This document shows positions 8,345-17,238 of a stretch of 64,000 bases of DNA, one piece after another. Both the position numbers and the translations under genes were made by a program. The notes under the pieces are model-generated. The model ran no database searches and was not told where the DNA came from. It saw only the letters and a program-made list of their open reading frames with translations. Source of the stretch: Thermoproteota archaeon (lineage in GTDB: Archaea; Thermoproteota; Thermoprotei_A; Sulfolobales; NBVN01); NCBI GenBank assembly GCA_030550455.1, contig JAUQPH010000005.1, positions 62,001-126,000 on the forward strand, given 5' to 3'. Numbering within the stretch: the first letter of the stretch is position 1; the number at the start of each line of letters is the position of its first letter.

Positions 8345-9187
8345 TTGAAGAAGGTGGTAGTAGCCTATAGCACTTTGGATATAGCCGGTCGCGGTATCGC
8401 AGTGAAATTAGCCAGTTTAACCGAATGTCAAAAGACCACCATAAAGAGGAGCTCGGAGGCTTGTGCTACTGAGATAGGTGGTAATGAGGTAGTAATCGCT
8501 GGGTTTAATGAAGACGTACTGTACTTTGGGTTCTTGGATGAACTATTTGAGGCCAGCTACTACATCGTGGTGTCAAGACATAGCGCTACCTCAGGAATAA
8601 AGTCTCTTACTGTTCATCACACCGGAAATCCATCAACTAAAGCCGAGTACGGGGGTAGACCTAGGGAGCTCGCTATAGCTAATCCACCAATAGCATTTTC
8701 TATACTGACAGAATTGAGTAGCCTATCTGCAAGCCGCAGGATAGAAGGGGTCGAAATAACTTACGAAGTCACTCATCACGGACCTACAGAAGTTAGAAAG
8801 CCTCTGACATTTGCCGAAATAGGTTCCACGATTGATGAATGGTCAAACGAGCTATATCAAGAAGTTTTAGCTAGAGCCGTTTATAGAGCTATAGCAGAAC
8901 CTCAGCCTCCTTGCATTCCTTCAGTAGGTATAGGAGGAGGTCACTACGCGCATCAGTTCACTCAAAGAGCTCTACACCAGGGCGAATGCTATGGTCATAT
9001 AATATCTAGGCACGCCTTAAAGGACCTTCGCGAATCTCCCGAGTTGCTAGAGTCTATACTGAGGCAAGCTGTAGCGAAGTCGAGCATTCAAACTAGGAAA
9101 ATCATTCTAGAAGGTAAGGTGCCGGGATACGTGAAGCAAGTCGCTAACTCTATCGCGGCTGATTACGGCTTAGACGTAGTTGAGTAG
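8345..9187 (+). CDS. dtdA: D-aminoacyl-tRNA deacylase, GEK1/DTD2 type
   Basis: Hydrolyses D-amino acids from mischarged tRNA, a proofreading step of archaea and plants. The order of conserved segments matches the family: VVVAYSTLDIAG at the N-terminus, VVSRHSATSGIKSLTVHHTGNP near residue 75, the EVTHHGPTEV metal-site segment near 140, IGSTIDEWSN, then VGIGGGHYAHQFTQRAL and GHIISRHAL in the last third. 280 aa, typical. Start is TTG; GTG at 8354 is an attractive alternative because CTATAAAT (8323-8330) sits about 27 bases before it and the resulting N-terminus resembles family starts. The next gene, a uracil-DNA glycosylase, follows on the same strand. Confidence 0.92.
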   Translation: MKKVVVAYSTLDIAGRGIAVKLASLTECQKTTIKRSSEACATEIGGNEVVIAGFNEDVLYFGFLDELFEASYYIVVSRHSATSGIKSLTVHHTGNPSTKAEYGGRPRELAIANPPIAFSILTELSSLSASRRIEGVEITYEVTHHGPTEVRKPLTFAEIGSTIDEWSNELYQEVLARAVYRAIAEPQPPCIPSVGIGGGHYAHQFTQRALHQGECYGHIISRHALKDLRESPELLESILRQAVAKSSIQTRKIILEGKVPGYVKQVANSIAADYGLDVVE

Positions 9188-9232
9188 TAAAGCTATTATC
9201 TCGTTAAGAAAGGCGTACTGGTAGCGGAGTCT

Positions 9233-9871
9233 ATGGGTAAAGAGTCAGTATGGGGTAAGATAAGGGCAGAAATTTCTGAGTGTGTCAAGTGTTCCCTATT
9301 TAAGTCTAGAACTAGAGCCGTTCCGGGAGAAGGAAATCTCTATTCGAGCGTGATGCTCTTAGGAGAGGCGCCAGGAAGGACTGAGGATGAGGAGGGTAGA
9401 CCATTCGTAGGAGCTGCTGGCAGGCTTCTTGATAAACTAATTGAGGAAGTAGGCTTTAAGAGGGAAAGCCTATTCATAACCAACGTAGTTAAATGTCGAC
9501 CTCCAAACAACAGGGAACCTAAGCTGGATGAACTAATGACATGCTCGTATTTTACTGATAGAATAATTGAGCTAGTTGATCCCAGAGTTATTGTCGCGCT
9601 CGGTAACTATGCCGGCTACTACCTATTTGAGCTTAAAGGAGGTACCGAGTGGGCAGGTGTTACAAAAATGAGAGGTAGGGTATACAGACTGTCCATTCTT
9701 GGAGCTCAGAGAGCGATAATACCAACATATCACCCTGCCGCTGCTCTGTATAACCCACAACTATACGAGGTGATAAGGTCAGACTTCGAACTACTTAAGA
9801 CAGCAGTAAATGTGAGCAGAGGCCTAGAAGGATTACTTAAGTTTACAAAAAGTCGCGGTGGAGTGGGTTGA
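9233..9871 (+). CDS. udg: type-4 uracil-DNA glycosylase (4Fe-4S)
   Basis: Removes uracil from DNA in base-excision repair of thermophiles. Fe-S ligands: C-x2-C near the N-terminus (ECVKCSLF) and two later cysteines (NVVKCRPPNNREP and the C of MTCSYF). Catalytic motif 1 is GEAPGRTEDEEGRPFVGAAGRLLD; the late motif is PTYHPAAALYNP. 212 aa, normal for family 4. ATG start 42 bases after dtdA. The next frame begins inside its stop codon, so expression is coupled. Confidence 0.96.
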   Translation: MGKESVWGKIRAEISECVKCSLFKSRTRAVPGEGNLYSSVMLLGEAPGRTEDEEGRPFVGAAGRLLDKLIEEVGFKRESLFITNVVKCRPPNNREPKLDELMTCSYFTDRIIELVDPRVIVALGNYAGYYLFELKGGTEWAGVTKMRGRVYRLSILGAQRAIIPTYHPAAALYNPQLYEVIRSDFELLKTAVNVSRGLEGLLKFTKSRGGVG

Positions 9872-10338
9872 GCCAAGAAAAAATATCGAAATACCTAGAG
9901 AACAGAATTAGGGAGATCGAGAAGAAGATCAAGGAATTGTCGGAAGAACTAGAGATACTGAAGCAAATAGCTTCAGCTTTCCCCAGCGTAAAGCAGGGAG
10001 TTGCACAGCCAGCTTACAGCGAAGAAGCTAAAGTAACACAACAGGAGAAAATTAAGGTGATTTACGCTGAGGACGAGATAATAGCCAATGAAATAGTAGG
10101 AGACAATACAGTTAAAATAGTTCTTAGAGGTGGAATCAGGTCTGACGACGAGATAGTGACAAACTTCCTACTCAAAATCCTAGAGGAACTGAAGGGAAGG
10201 AAGGATTTAGACGATTTCAAGTTAAAGGAAAGTGGAGGATACATAACTCAAATAGACCTACTAAATCCGACGTCTATAGCGATAAGGCAAATCGAGATAG
10301 CACTAAGATACGTGTGGAGTAAGCATTCTTCGAGTTAG
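9868..10338 (+). CDS. coiled-coil hypothetical protein downstream of udg
   Basis: No family recognised. Residues 1-32 form an uninterrupted coiled coil rich in Glu, Lys, Ile and Leu (REIEKKIKELSEELEILKQI). A short flexible linker follows, then an alpha/beta domain of about 95 residues with alternating strands (KIKVIYAEDEI, TVKIVLRGGI) and a C-terminal helix. No cysteines and no membrane segment. The start is TTG, overlapping the udg stop by four bases, a translationally coupled arrangement. Co-expression with the glycosylase suggests a DNA-repair or chromatin-associated partner, but that is inference from position only. Confidence 0.7.
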   Translation: MSQEKISKYLENRIREIEKKIKELSEELEILKQIASAFPSVKQGVAQPAYSEEAKVTQQEKIKVIYAEDEIIANEIVGDNTVKIVLRGGIRSDDEIVTNFLLKILEELKGRKDLDDFKLKESGGYITQIDLLNPTSIAIRQIEIALRYVWSKHSSS

Positions 10339-10353
10339 CTTGGCTTGCTCGTA

Positions 10354-11706
10354 CTAGGAAACGGAGAGCTCGCCGTCTTTCCTAGCAACAACGTATGTTG
10401 CGACCAGAGATATCAGTACTGCGGGAATAGATGCTACAGTTACTGATTCTCCCGTATGTGGACCGTTTAAGACTATGGAGAAATCAAACACTGAGGGAAC
10501 CTTACTGACCTTGATTGCTCTTCCCTCCAGTGAAACCTGTACTACTTGCGTGTACATACGGCCTTCAGCTAGTATCGCGACCCCTCTTTCATCGTACATA
10601 GCCTTAGCGTATAGAACCACAGGCACGCTCTCGCTTATGTACCTCCCGAAGGCCTCAGTCCGTATTTCGACGTCGCCTGAGAGGGGGTTTTGAAGATAAT
10701 CTAAAGATCTGCCTGACAGTTCAGGATTTATGAGGAACCCTATTTTGGACAGCCTCAGCAATACTATGTCTGTATAAACGTATTCGAACCCACTGTAGCT
10801 ATAGCCTCTATCGGCAACCATCTTCAGTAGTACCGCATCTGAATACCCATTTATTTTCACGCTTCCAGAGTAAACAACTACGAGGTTAGTGTCCGTACTA
10901 ATGGAGTAATAGAGCATTGTTGCCGCAGTTGCCACAATTAACAATATCAAAATGGCCTTCGTGAAGAAACCTAAACCTTCTCGGTATACTCTAAAAACTA
11001 TGTACCTAAAGAAGAAGAACCCTTCTCTAAACGTTTTCAACTCAATGACTTTACTCCTACCGAGGACCCAAGCCATAGCTATACCTGTAATAAAGCCTCC
11101 GGCATGTGCGAAGAAAGCTACTCCACCTATCCTCATATACCCATATAGCACCTGCATAGCGAACCAGAAGACCAGGTATATAGATGCTCTAACGGTAAAG
11201 CACGCCGGTAGAAACAACAGAGGAAAGCATGCGACTAGAGATGTTCCGGGAAAGAACATTAAATAGGCCCCTAAAACGCCACTAATAGCTCCTGAAGCCC
11301 CGACTGCCGGGATATCTAAAGCCTCTAACCCAGATATCGAGATAGAGGCTGTATGAAATAGTGCTGCACCAACTCCGGAGACTATGTACAGGAGTAGGAA
11401 TCTACGAGAACCAACAAGGTCTTCGACTCCTTTACCGAAGACGTAGAGAAAGTACATGTTGAAGACTATGTGCAACAAATCGGCATGAATAAACATAGAC
11501 GTAAACATTCTAATGACTCCCTCGTTTGAGAGAAGAAGAGCCGGAATATAGCCTAACTTGTAGATATAGCTCACTGACGTACTAGTAAAGTAAGTCGTAG
11601 ACGACGTTACGATGTAGACGACCACATTTAGAGCTACTATAGCAATAGTCATTAATGGTGCACGCCTCGGTACAGCCCCCCCGAAGACGTAACCCAAGGT
11701 CAGCAC
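10354..11706 (-). CDS. rhomboid-family intramembrane serine protease with C-terminal extracellular domain
   Basis: Residues 10-220 form a six-helix rhomboid core: catalytic Ser in GASGAISGVLGAY (near residue 137) and catalytic His in AHAGGFITGIA (near 200), plus the HxxxN-type HIVFNMYFLYVFG on helix 2. A further membrane helix (about 247-267) leads to roughly 150 residues of beta-rich sequence and a final membrane helix at 425-442. That tail is unusual; most archaeal rhomboids stop after the core. It may be a substrate-recruiting domain on the outside. The gene converges on the udg cluster with about 15 bases between stops. Confidence 0.85.
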   Translation of the reverse strand: MLTLGYVFGGAVPRRAPLMTIAIVALNVVVYIVTSSTTYFTSTSVSYIYKLGYIPALLLSNEGVIRMFTSMFIHADLLHIVFNMYFLYVFGKGVEDLVGSRRFLLLYIVSGVGAALFHTASISISGLEALDIPAVGASGAISGVLGAYLMFFPGTSLVACFPLLFLPACFTVRASIYLVFWFAMQVLYGYMRIGGVAFFAHAGGFITGIAMAWVLGRSKVIELKTFREGFFFFRYIVFRVYREGLGFFTKAILILLIVATAATMLYYSISTDTNLVVVYSGSVKINGYSDAVLLKMVADRGYSYSGFEYVYTDIVLLRLSKIGFLINPELSGRSLDYLQNPLSGDVEIRTEAFGRYISESVPVVLYAKAMYDERGVAILAEGRMYTQVVQVSLEGRAIKVSKVPSVFDFSIVLNGPHTGESVTVASIPAVLISLVATYVVARKDGELSVS

Positions 11707-11816
11707 CGTAGCTTAGTATTACCCAGATATATATATGAGAAGCACGACGGCGTCCCAAGGGTCACGATAAAATAGAAACCGACGTTAAATGTCAAAAGAT
11801 TAAATAACAAGCTAAG

Positions 11817-12086
11817 CTATATCTCAATTTCTCCCCGCCTGAAGGCGTCGAGAACTTCTTTAGAAATAGTGTAGCACCCTATACCTCGCTTAATTAGGCC
11901 TAGAGAAACGAGCTTAGCTAATATCTTAGATGGATTTTTTATTCCCATGGCTCTCAGCTCTCTGGAGGCGAGTATTTCTCCCACCGATCTATACCTAAGG
12001 AAGTACCTCAAGGTCGCGAGCTCTTCTTCTCCTAGGCTTTTAAGGATTGCCGCAAGATCGTCTCCACCTCTGGTTCCTTGAGTCAA
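11817..12086 (-). CDS. small winged-helix-like protein
   Basis: The 89-aa product reads as a compact helical domain followed by a wing: an N-terminal helix (DDLAAILKSLGEEELATLRYFLRY), a helix-turn-helix (VGEILASRELRAMGIKNPSKILAKLVSLGLI) and a short strand region (KRGIGCYTISKEVLDAFRRGEIEI). This resembles MarR/ArsR-type DNA-binding folds, but I cannot name a family. It starts 10 bases after the stop of the HhH-GPD/Fe-S protein on the same strand, so the pair is probably an operon. Confidence 0.6.
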   Translation of the reverse strand: MTQGTRGGDDLAAILKSLGEEELATLRYFLRYRSVGEILASRELRAMGIKNPSKILAKLVSLGLIKRGIGCYTISKEVLDAFRRGEIEI

Positions 12087-12096
12087 CTAAGACCGC

Positions 12097-13068
12097 CTAG
12101 TAGTAGAACGTGTTAACGTAGTTATGTTCTACTATCTTGGACGCTTTTCCATGGCTTACGCAAACCGAAGACAGTGGGCAGAAGTTCGACCTCTCGCAAG
12201 CTGGGTTCTCTCTGGTACAGTACTTTCTACCAAAAGTCCACAGAAAGTCGTCAAGGTAGTCCGGTCTAATAGATGAAATCTTGGAGACGTAGCCGTAAGC
12301 TCTTCTTACGGCAGTTCTTAGCTCTATATCCTCCTCATACGTGAACTCAGACCTACTCAGGACTTTATGCATTAGATAGTTGTCGAGTCTAACTAGCCCC
12401 AACCTTAGTGCTACTCTAGTTAAGTGATTATCGACCGGTACTTCTATATTGTGAGTATCGATAACTTCGATGAGACCTCTCCTCAGGACGAACTTTATAA
12501 AGAGAAACATCTTTTTCTCAACAGGATCTGAATAAGCTTTAAACACTTTAAGTAAGCTCCCAAGTCCATAAGCCGTGGGATGCCTAATGTAGCCTCTAGA
12601 GGCTCTAATTAACTCAGATACCGACCCCTTAAAGAACCTAATAAGCTTTAAACCTGCATCACGAAGCAATTCTGCGCGAACCTCAGGATCCCAGACACAC
12701 TCTCCGCCCTGAGCCCGCAACCACCTAGCAACTTCCTCACGCGATATTACTGCCATTCTCTCGGGGTTAAAATAGTCTGGGTCCTCTCTGTACTTTAGGA
12801 TTCCTAGATGGTAAAGTAAATCGGCTCCGTGATAGCTTTCACCATTAATGTACATTTCGAAAGGCTTCAACCTTGAGGTTCTGTGGTCGATCGCTACCAT
12901 AAAGAAGAAGTACCTGAGAACATTTTCCACTTCCTCATACTTAGGGGGATAGTAACGTGGGTCCGTGAAGTCTTCTATCGTGTTAACAACCATAGTAAAG
13001 GACTCCCTTATTGCCCTAGCCACCACCGAGATCCTGCTAAAAGACAGCTCTAGAGGCAGCCTCAACAC
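12097..13068 (-). CDS. HhH-GPD-like protein with endonuclease III-type Fe-S loop
   Basis: 323 aa. The C-terminal part contains VPVDNHLTRVALRLGLV, matching the helix after the hairpin in the HhH-GPD DNA glycosylase superfamily, with the Asp at the catalytic position. It ends with an Fe-S cluster loop C-x6-C-x5-C-x5-C (residues in KYCTRENPACERSNFCPLSSVC), close to the EndoIII/MutY loop although the middle spacing differs. The canonical hairpin LPGVGxKTA with its lyase Lys is not visible before the Asp, so this is either a monofunctional glycosylase or a non-DNA relative. The N-terminal 90 residues are distinctive (FFMVAIDHRTSR). Paired with the small wHTH gene. Confidence 0.65.
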   Translation of the reverse strand: MLRLPLELSFSRISVVARAIRESFTMVVNTIEDFTDPRYYPPKYEEVENVLRYFFFMVAIDHRTSRLKPFEMYINGESYHGADLLYHLGILKYREDPDYFNPERMAVISREEVARWLRAQGGECVWDPEVRAELLRDAGLKLIRFFKGSVSELIRASRGYIRHPTAYGLGSLLKVFKAYSDPVEKKMFLFIKFVLRRGLIEVIDTHNIEVPVDNHLTRVALRLGLVRLDNYLMHKVLSRSEFTYEEDIELRTAVRRAYGYVSKISSIRPDYLDDFLWTFGRKYCTRENPACERSNFCPLSSVCVSHGKASKIVEHNYVNTFYY

Positions 13069-13196
13069 CGCTGTAAACTAGTTGTAGCCGTTATAAGAGT
13101 TCTTTGAACATCAGTATGTAGAATTTGAGTTCCTACGAGTGCTGAGAAAAATGCACCTCAAAATCTAATTTAGTTGTTCAAAGCTTATTCATACTG

Positions 13197-13982
13197 TTGG
13201 GGAGAATGTTGAGACCGTATATAGTAAGGTTCGTATCTCAGAAGTCAGGTGTAGGTAAAACTTTCGTAGCATCCAGCGTAGTAGAGGCTTTAGTAAAGGC
13301 TGGCTATAGTGTGGCGGTTGTTAAGCACTCAGCAAGCGGTATAAGTCTCGAAGAAAAAGATAGTGCGCGCTACCTTAGGGCTGGAGCTATGGAAGTCGTG
13401 GTAGCAAGTAAAGAACTAGTCCTACTGTATAGCAAAACGTTAACAGACGACCTTAATGAGATAACTAGCTATATCTCTAGACCCCTAATTGTGGTAGAGG
13501 GATTTAAAGATGCGCGTATAGGTGATAGCGTAGTAGTAGCTGATTTCGTGGAGGAAGCAACTAGAATCATCAGCAATGATACTATTGCCATAGTTTTAAG
13601 TAGAGAACCTTTAAACCCGGAACTGGAGGAAGGTATTAAAGTACCTGTTTTCTCTAGCGACCAGATAAGTTCACTAGCTGACCTAATAATAAGAAGATCG
13701 ATAGAGCACTTCACGTCCCAGCTTCCAGGTTTGAATTGTGGTGCCTGCGGCTATAACTACTGCAGAACTTTAGCCATGAAAATACTTAAGGGTATGAAAG
13801 CGACTTGCCCTATTACGCTTAATGTAAAACTCACTGTTAACGGTCAAGAAGTACATCTAAACCCCTTTGTAAAGAACGTGATAAGCTCAGTAGTTGAAGG
13901 ACTACTGAATTCCCTTAAGGGTATACCTGCTAACGTAAAGCACGTTACACTAGAAGTAGACAAAACAGCGCGTACGAGTTAA
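13197..13982 (+). CDS. MobB-like GTPase fused to an Fe-S domain
   Basis: Residues 1-165 match MobB/MobB-like P-loop proteins that bind GTP in molybdopterin cofactor maturation: P-loop SQKSGVGKT (14-22), VVKHSASG switch-like segment, and ARYLRAGAMEVVVAS. Residues around 175-205 carry an Fe-S motif of the corrinoid/CODH-delta kind (GLNCGACGYNYC followed by a Cys 17 residues on). The last 50 residues are an unassigned alpha/beta tail. Start is TTG with ATG three codons later. The fusion suggests electron transfer or metal handling combined with cofactor insertion, possibly serving tungsto/molybdo-enzymes such as the oxidoreductase at 37.5-39.2 kb; that link is inference. Confidence 0.75.
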   Translation: MGRMLRPYIVRFVSQKSGVGKTFVASSVVEALVKAGYSVAVVKHSASGISLEEKDSARYLRAGAMEVVVASKELVLLYSKTLTDDLNEITSYISRPLIVVEGFKDARIGDSVVVADFVEEATRIISNDTIAIVLSREPLNPELEEGIKVPVFSSDQISSLADLIIRRSIEHFTSQLPGLNCGACGYNYCRTLAMKILKGMKATCPITLNVKLTVNGQEVHLNPFVKNVISSVVEGLLNSLKGIPANVKHVTLEVDKTARTS

Positions 13983-14065
13983 GTGAGATAACATAGCTCA
14001 ACTAATACGTGGTACTAGAACCGCGATTATTCCATACCTTCTACTTGAAAACCCCGTGTAACCAG

Positions 14066-14854
14066 CTAAGGGTAGACTCTTATTTCTTTATCACCTACCT
14101 TCATAAGTACCTCAAAGTACTCGGCAATCTTTGTAGACACTATCTTGGGTTTGAGGACGGCCTCTATCTGGAAGAGACCGGCGAAATTATCCATCGTGAC
14201 TTCAATAGATACTGGTCTATAAGCACCGGTTAGTATGTCTACTCTCTTGATGCTTAAGGCGGATACAGAATGCATATCTATCTTTCCAAGCTTGTAGGGT
14301 ATTCTAGCTCTTCCTTCCGCCATATCTGTTCCGTCTGCAACCTTGACAACTCCTGCTTCAACCGTTAAAGCCTGGGTATTCGTTTCCGTGGCGTATATCG
14401 AGTGCAAGATCTCTTGCCTAATCATCCTCCTTCTTTTTCCTTCAATGTTAGGCATAACGTCGACTAACATTCTGTCAACTATGTCTTTAGCAAGCAGAGA
14501 ACCTACAAACTCGTGGTTTACTCTGTGTACGGCATTTCCTATGTCGTGTAGATAAGCTGATGCGAGAACTATGACCATGCTCTCCTCCAAGTTCTTAGTG
14601 ATGCCGAACTCGATAGACGTAGGTTTAACTCCAGATTTGATGAGTAGGTCGAGTATCTCAAGAGCTGCACCACTCACTATCCTGGAGTGTACTGCTCCAT
14701 GATCATTGTATCTGAGCCTGCCGACTGCCATAATGTTAGCCATCTCAACGAGGCTCTGTACTTCTTCATCTGACTCTAAAAACTCGTATACCTTCCTTAA
14801 GGTGTTATAACTCTCGATAAACTTTCTTACTAGCCCAGGACTGACTACCACCAT
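14066..14854 (-). CDS. HD-domain phosphohydrolase
   Basis: HD-superfamily metal-dependent phosphohydrolase of a type widespread in archaea. Ligands are visible as YNDHGAVHSRIV (His near 52 and 56), the diagnostic YLHDIGNAVH (His-Asp at 103-104) and RVNHEFVG; a further conserved Asp lies in KVADGTDMAEGRARIPY. 262 aa. The substrate is unknown. The C-terminal 60 residues look like a separate small domain. Convergent with the MobB fusion gene and followed upstream by tRNA-Pro. Confidence 0.85.
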   Translation of the reverse strand: MVVVSPGLVRKFIESYNTLRKVYEFLESDEEVQSLVEMANIMAVGRLRYNDHGAVHSRIVSGAALEILDLLIKSGVKPTSIEFGITKNLEESMVIVLASAYLHDIGNAVHRVNHEFVGSLLAKDIVDRMLVDVMPNIEGKRRRMIRQEILHSIYATETNTQALTVEAGVVKVADGTDMAEGRARIPYKLGKIDMHSVSALSIKRVDILTGAYRPVSIEVTMDNFAGLFQIEAVLKPKIVSTKIAEYFEVLMKVGDKEIRVYP

Positions 14855-14892
14855 ATGCTATTCCTCTCTCCCAACGATGCCTCAGACGGGAG

Positions 14893-14983
14893 TGGGGCCG
14901 CCGGGATTTGAACCCGGGACCACCAGCGTACTGGCGGGGGATGTCCCCAGGCTGGCATCCTAGCCAAGCTAGACGACGGCCCC
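14893..14983 (-). tRNA. tRNA-Pro(GGG) with 16-base intron
   Basis: Acceptor arms GGGGCCG/CGGCCCC pair fully, discriminator A, CCA not encoded. Anticodon stem CCAGC/GCTGG encloses a loop with anticodon GGG. A 16-base intron (14929-14944) interrupts position 37/38; CTGG of the loop pairs with CCAG of the intron and leaves three-base bulges, the bulge-helix-bulge needed by the archaeal splicing endonuclease. T arm CCGGG-TTCAAAT-CCCGG. A TATA box (TATTTTAAG on plus, 15005-15013) lies about 26 bases upstream. Confidence 0.93.
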
Positions 14984-15004
14984 TTATTTAACTAACTCGA
15001 AGGA

Positions 15005-15013
15005 TATTTTAAG
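15005..15013 (-). promoter_or_regulatory. TATA box of tRNA-Pro
   Basis: Minus-strand CTTAAAATA centred about 26 bases before the first base of the tRNA, the standard archaeal TBP-site distance. Confidence 0.6.
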
Positions 15014-15282
15014 TTTTAGTTTACTGCTAGCAACACTATACAAGAGCTAGTCTTCTGTTATCGCCACTTGGTTAGCTTTGACGACACGAGCACGTAAGTA
15101 GCTAGTGGAGACACCTATCTTATACTAAGCTTACTTGAGAGTACTTGGTTTCCAACGTATGTACAGAACTTCTACTAGTGCTTACCCCTATATAGCTACT
15201 CTCGGTGTTGCAGGAGATAATTACCGAGTTAAAAGGTTTTCACTATAAGGAGTTTAATAACGCTTGAGCTTACTTTGTTTCG

Positions 15283-17235
15283 GTGACGAGTTTAGCATAC
15301 TTAACTAGCTCTGGCATCGATAGAAGTGAGCCTTCGAGCTGCTCGGTACGCGAGCCCGATATCGAAGATGGAGTCCTCTCGCAGCAACACTTAACAGCTA
15401 CGTTCAAGCTTGCTGGAGTATCTGGACATCTGAGAACCGTGTTGAAGTCTCTAGACGCAATAACTAAGGGAAGACAATCGCTAAACACTAGTGCTCAAAA
15501 GAGGGTTTCGCAGCTGTCTTCTAAAGAAAAGACTAAGTACGACTTAGTTAAGTCACTGATAGCAGGTGGTATTGTTGGAGCTTTGATCGGGTTTAGCAAT
15601 ACCTACGGTTATGCTGTAAGTGGCTACACCACATCTGAGCTATCACCCATAGTAGCCGGGGTTCTGACATATCTTCTACTGAGGTTTGTTCTAGGCGTTT
15701 ATAGCACGCTTGTCCACGTCGCTGCTATAGCGTTTGCTGTAGGAATAGATATTACTACTACCCTAACTTCAGGTATGCTAATAACTTACACCATGTTTGC
15801 TGAGAGGGCTGACCCGAGAGCAGTAAATATGGCGCCGTGGGTGTATAAGGGTTTTAGTATGGAATCCGTGCTGTTCTATCTGTTTGCGTCCTCGGTTTCG
15901 GCTGGTGGAGTATTAATAGCGTTATCGCTAAGCGACCATTTTATTGAGAGAGAAAGACTTATATTTCCTGTTGGAGGAGGAGCCTGGAGAGCAGTAAACG
16001 TAATAAGGGGTTTCCAGGTACACAAGATAATCGCTACAATAACTGTAGGGTTCGCCCTAGAGCTACTGGCACTCCATGCGAACCTATCAGTTGATTTCGC
16101 TCAAATGCTCTACCTTGTCGCTCCCGGGGCGGCATTAGCTATAGCCTTTGACCCTCTAATACTGCTCCTAGCACTCCTATTGCCAGTGAGCTCTTCAGCA
16201 GGCGTTGGAGTCGGGAGTATCATCATGTTCATGGTAATAACTCCAGTCCTAGCTTTTTTAAGGGTTTTGATACCTCTTCCAACAATGAATACGTATGACC
16301 TAGCCACATCCGCATCGGCGTCCACGGCTTCATTACTAATAGGCTACCTCTCACTAACGGCATCTTACTACATAGTTAAGTATAGAAGAATGTTCTCTCA
16401 CTCACTAACTCTTATTAGAGAGATAAAGGAGTATAGGTCTACATTCTTCGTCGGCATCCTCCTCATCTCCTTACCAGCCATTCCTGCCCTACTGATTTCC
16501 AAAGATGCTGTCAGAATATTAATAATCCTACCGGCTCTAGTAGTTCTATACTTAATCATAACACTTCTAACCTGTCGGGTAGTAGGTGAAGTCGGTATAG
16601 TATCCCAATCTACTCTACCAGCTGTTACAGGACTGATGTTTGCGGCCGGAATAAGAGAATCTATGCCTTACATTCTCCTAGACCCATACACCGGGACCCC
16701 CATGCCTCAGCTTGTTGCTGCTACATCAATGAACGTAATTAAACTCAGTAAGTACTCTGGAGTTAAACCCAGTTTTATAGGTTTTCTAGTGATGCTTGGA
16801 ATAGCTCTTGGGGCTCCACTAACTTTAGCCTACGGGAATCTCCTCCTAATGACCTACGGGACATCGTCACCAAAGTTTCCCCTTATTAGGTGGCTTCCCA
16901 TAATTACATGGATGAACACTATCTATACAGGCAATGTGTTAGCACTACCCTCTCAACCTTTCATCTTAGGTGCACTCCTAGCTCTAGCTATACTGTTCAT
17001 AGTTAGAGTATTAGGTATCAGGGGGCTTTCTCCATTCGCAATACTAGTAGGGATTACTGTAACACCGGATATAGGTATACTTTTCCTACTAGCGTCGCTA
17101 ATCAAGTACTTAGCTCTACGCATAGGACCCGATACTTACGAGTCCTTAGTTGCCTATTCATCACTAGGGTTTTTTGGCAGTACCTTAGCAATAGTAACTT
17201 ACACCATACTTGAACTACTAACTACGGGAGTGTGA
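15283..17235 (+). CDS. OPT-like multi-spanning transporter
   Basis: 650 aa with roughly fourteen to sixteen hydrophobic helices after a hydrophilic N-terminal 85 residues. RERLIFPVGGGAWRAVNVI resembles the FPxG-A segment of oligopeptide transporters, and the length and Gly-rich reentrant-looking segments (SAGVGVGSIIMF, GEVGIVSQSTLPAVTG) also fit the OPT family; I consider the assignment probable but divergent. GTG start; the N-terminal region shows no membrane helix and could be over-extended. The next gene begins four bases after the stop, so it forms a unit with the FtsX-like protein. Confidence 0.6.
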   Translation: MTSLAYLTSSGIDRSEPSSCSVREPDIEDGVLSQQHLTATFKLAGVSGHLRTVLKSLDAITKGRQSLNTSAQKRVSQLSSKEKTKYDLVKSLIAGGIVGALIGFSNTYGYAVSGYTTSELSPIVAGVLTYLLLRFVLGVYSTLVHVAAIAFAVGIDITTTLTSGMLITYTMFAERADPRAVNMAPWVYKGFSMESVLFYLFASSVSAGGVLIALSLSDHFIERERLIFPVGGGAWRAVNVIRGFQVHKIIATITVGFALELLALHANLSVDFAQMLYLVAPGAALAIAFDPLILLLALLLPVSSSAGVGVGSIIMFMVITPVLAFLRVLIPLPTMNTYDLATSASASTASLLIGYLSLTASYYIVKYRRMFSHSLTLIREIKEYRSTFFVGILLISLPAIPALLISKDAVRILIILPALVVLYLIITLLTCRVVGEVGIVSQSTLPAVTGLMFAAGIRESMPYILLDPYTGTPMPQLVAATSMNVIKLSKYSGVKPSFIGFLVMLGIALGAPLTLAYGNLLLMTYGTSSPKFPLIRWLPIITWMNTIYTGNVLALPSQPFILGALLALAILFIVRVLGIRGLSPFAILVGITVTPDIGILFLLASLIKYLALRIGPDTYESLVAYSSLGFFGSTLAIVTYTILELLTTGV

Positions 17236-17238
17236 GCC

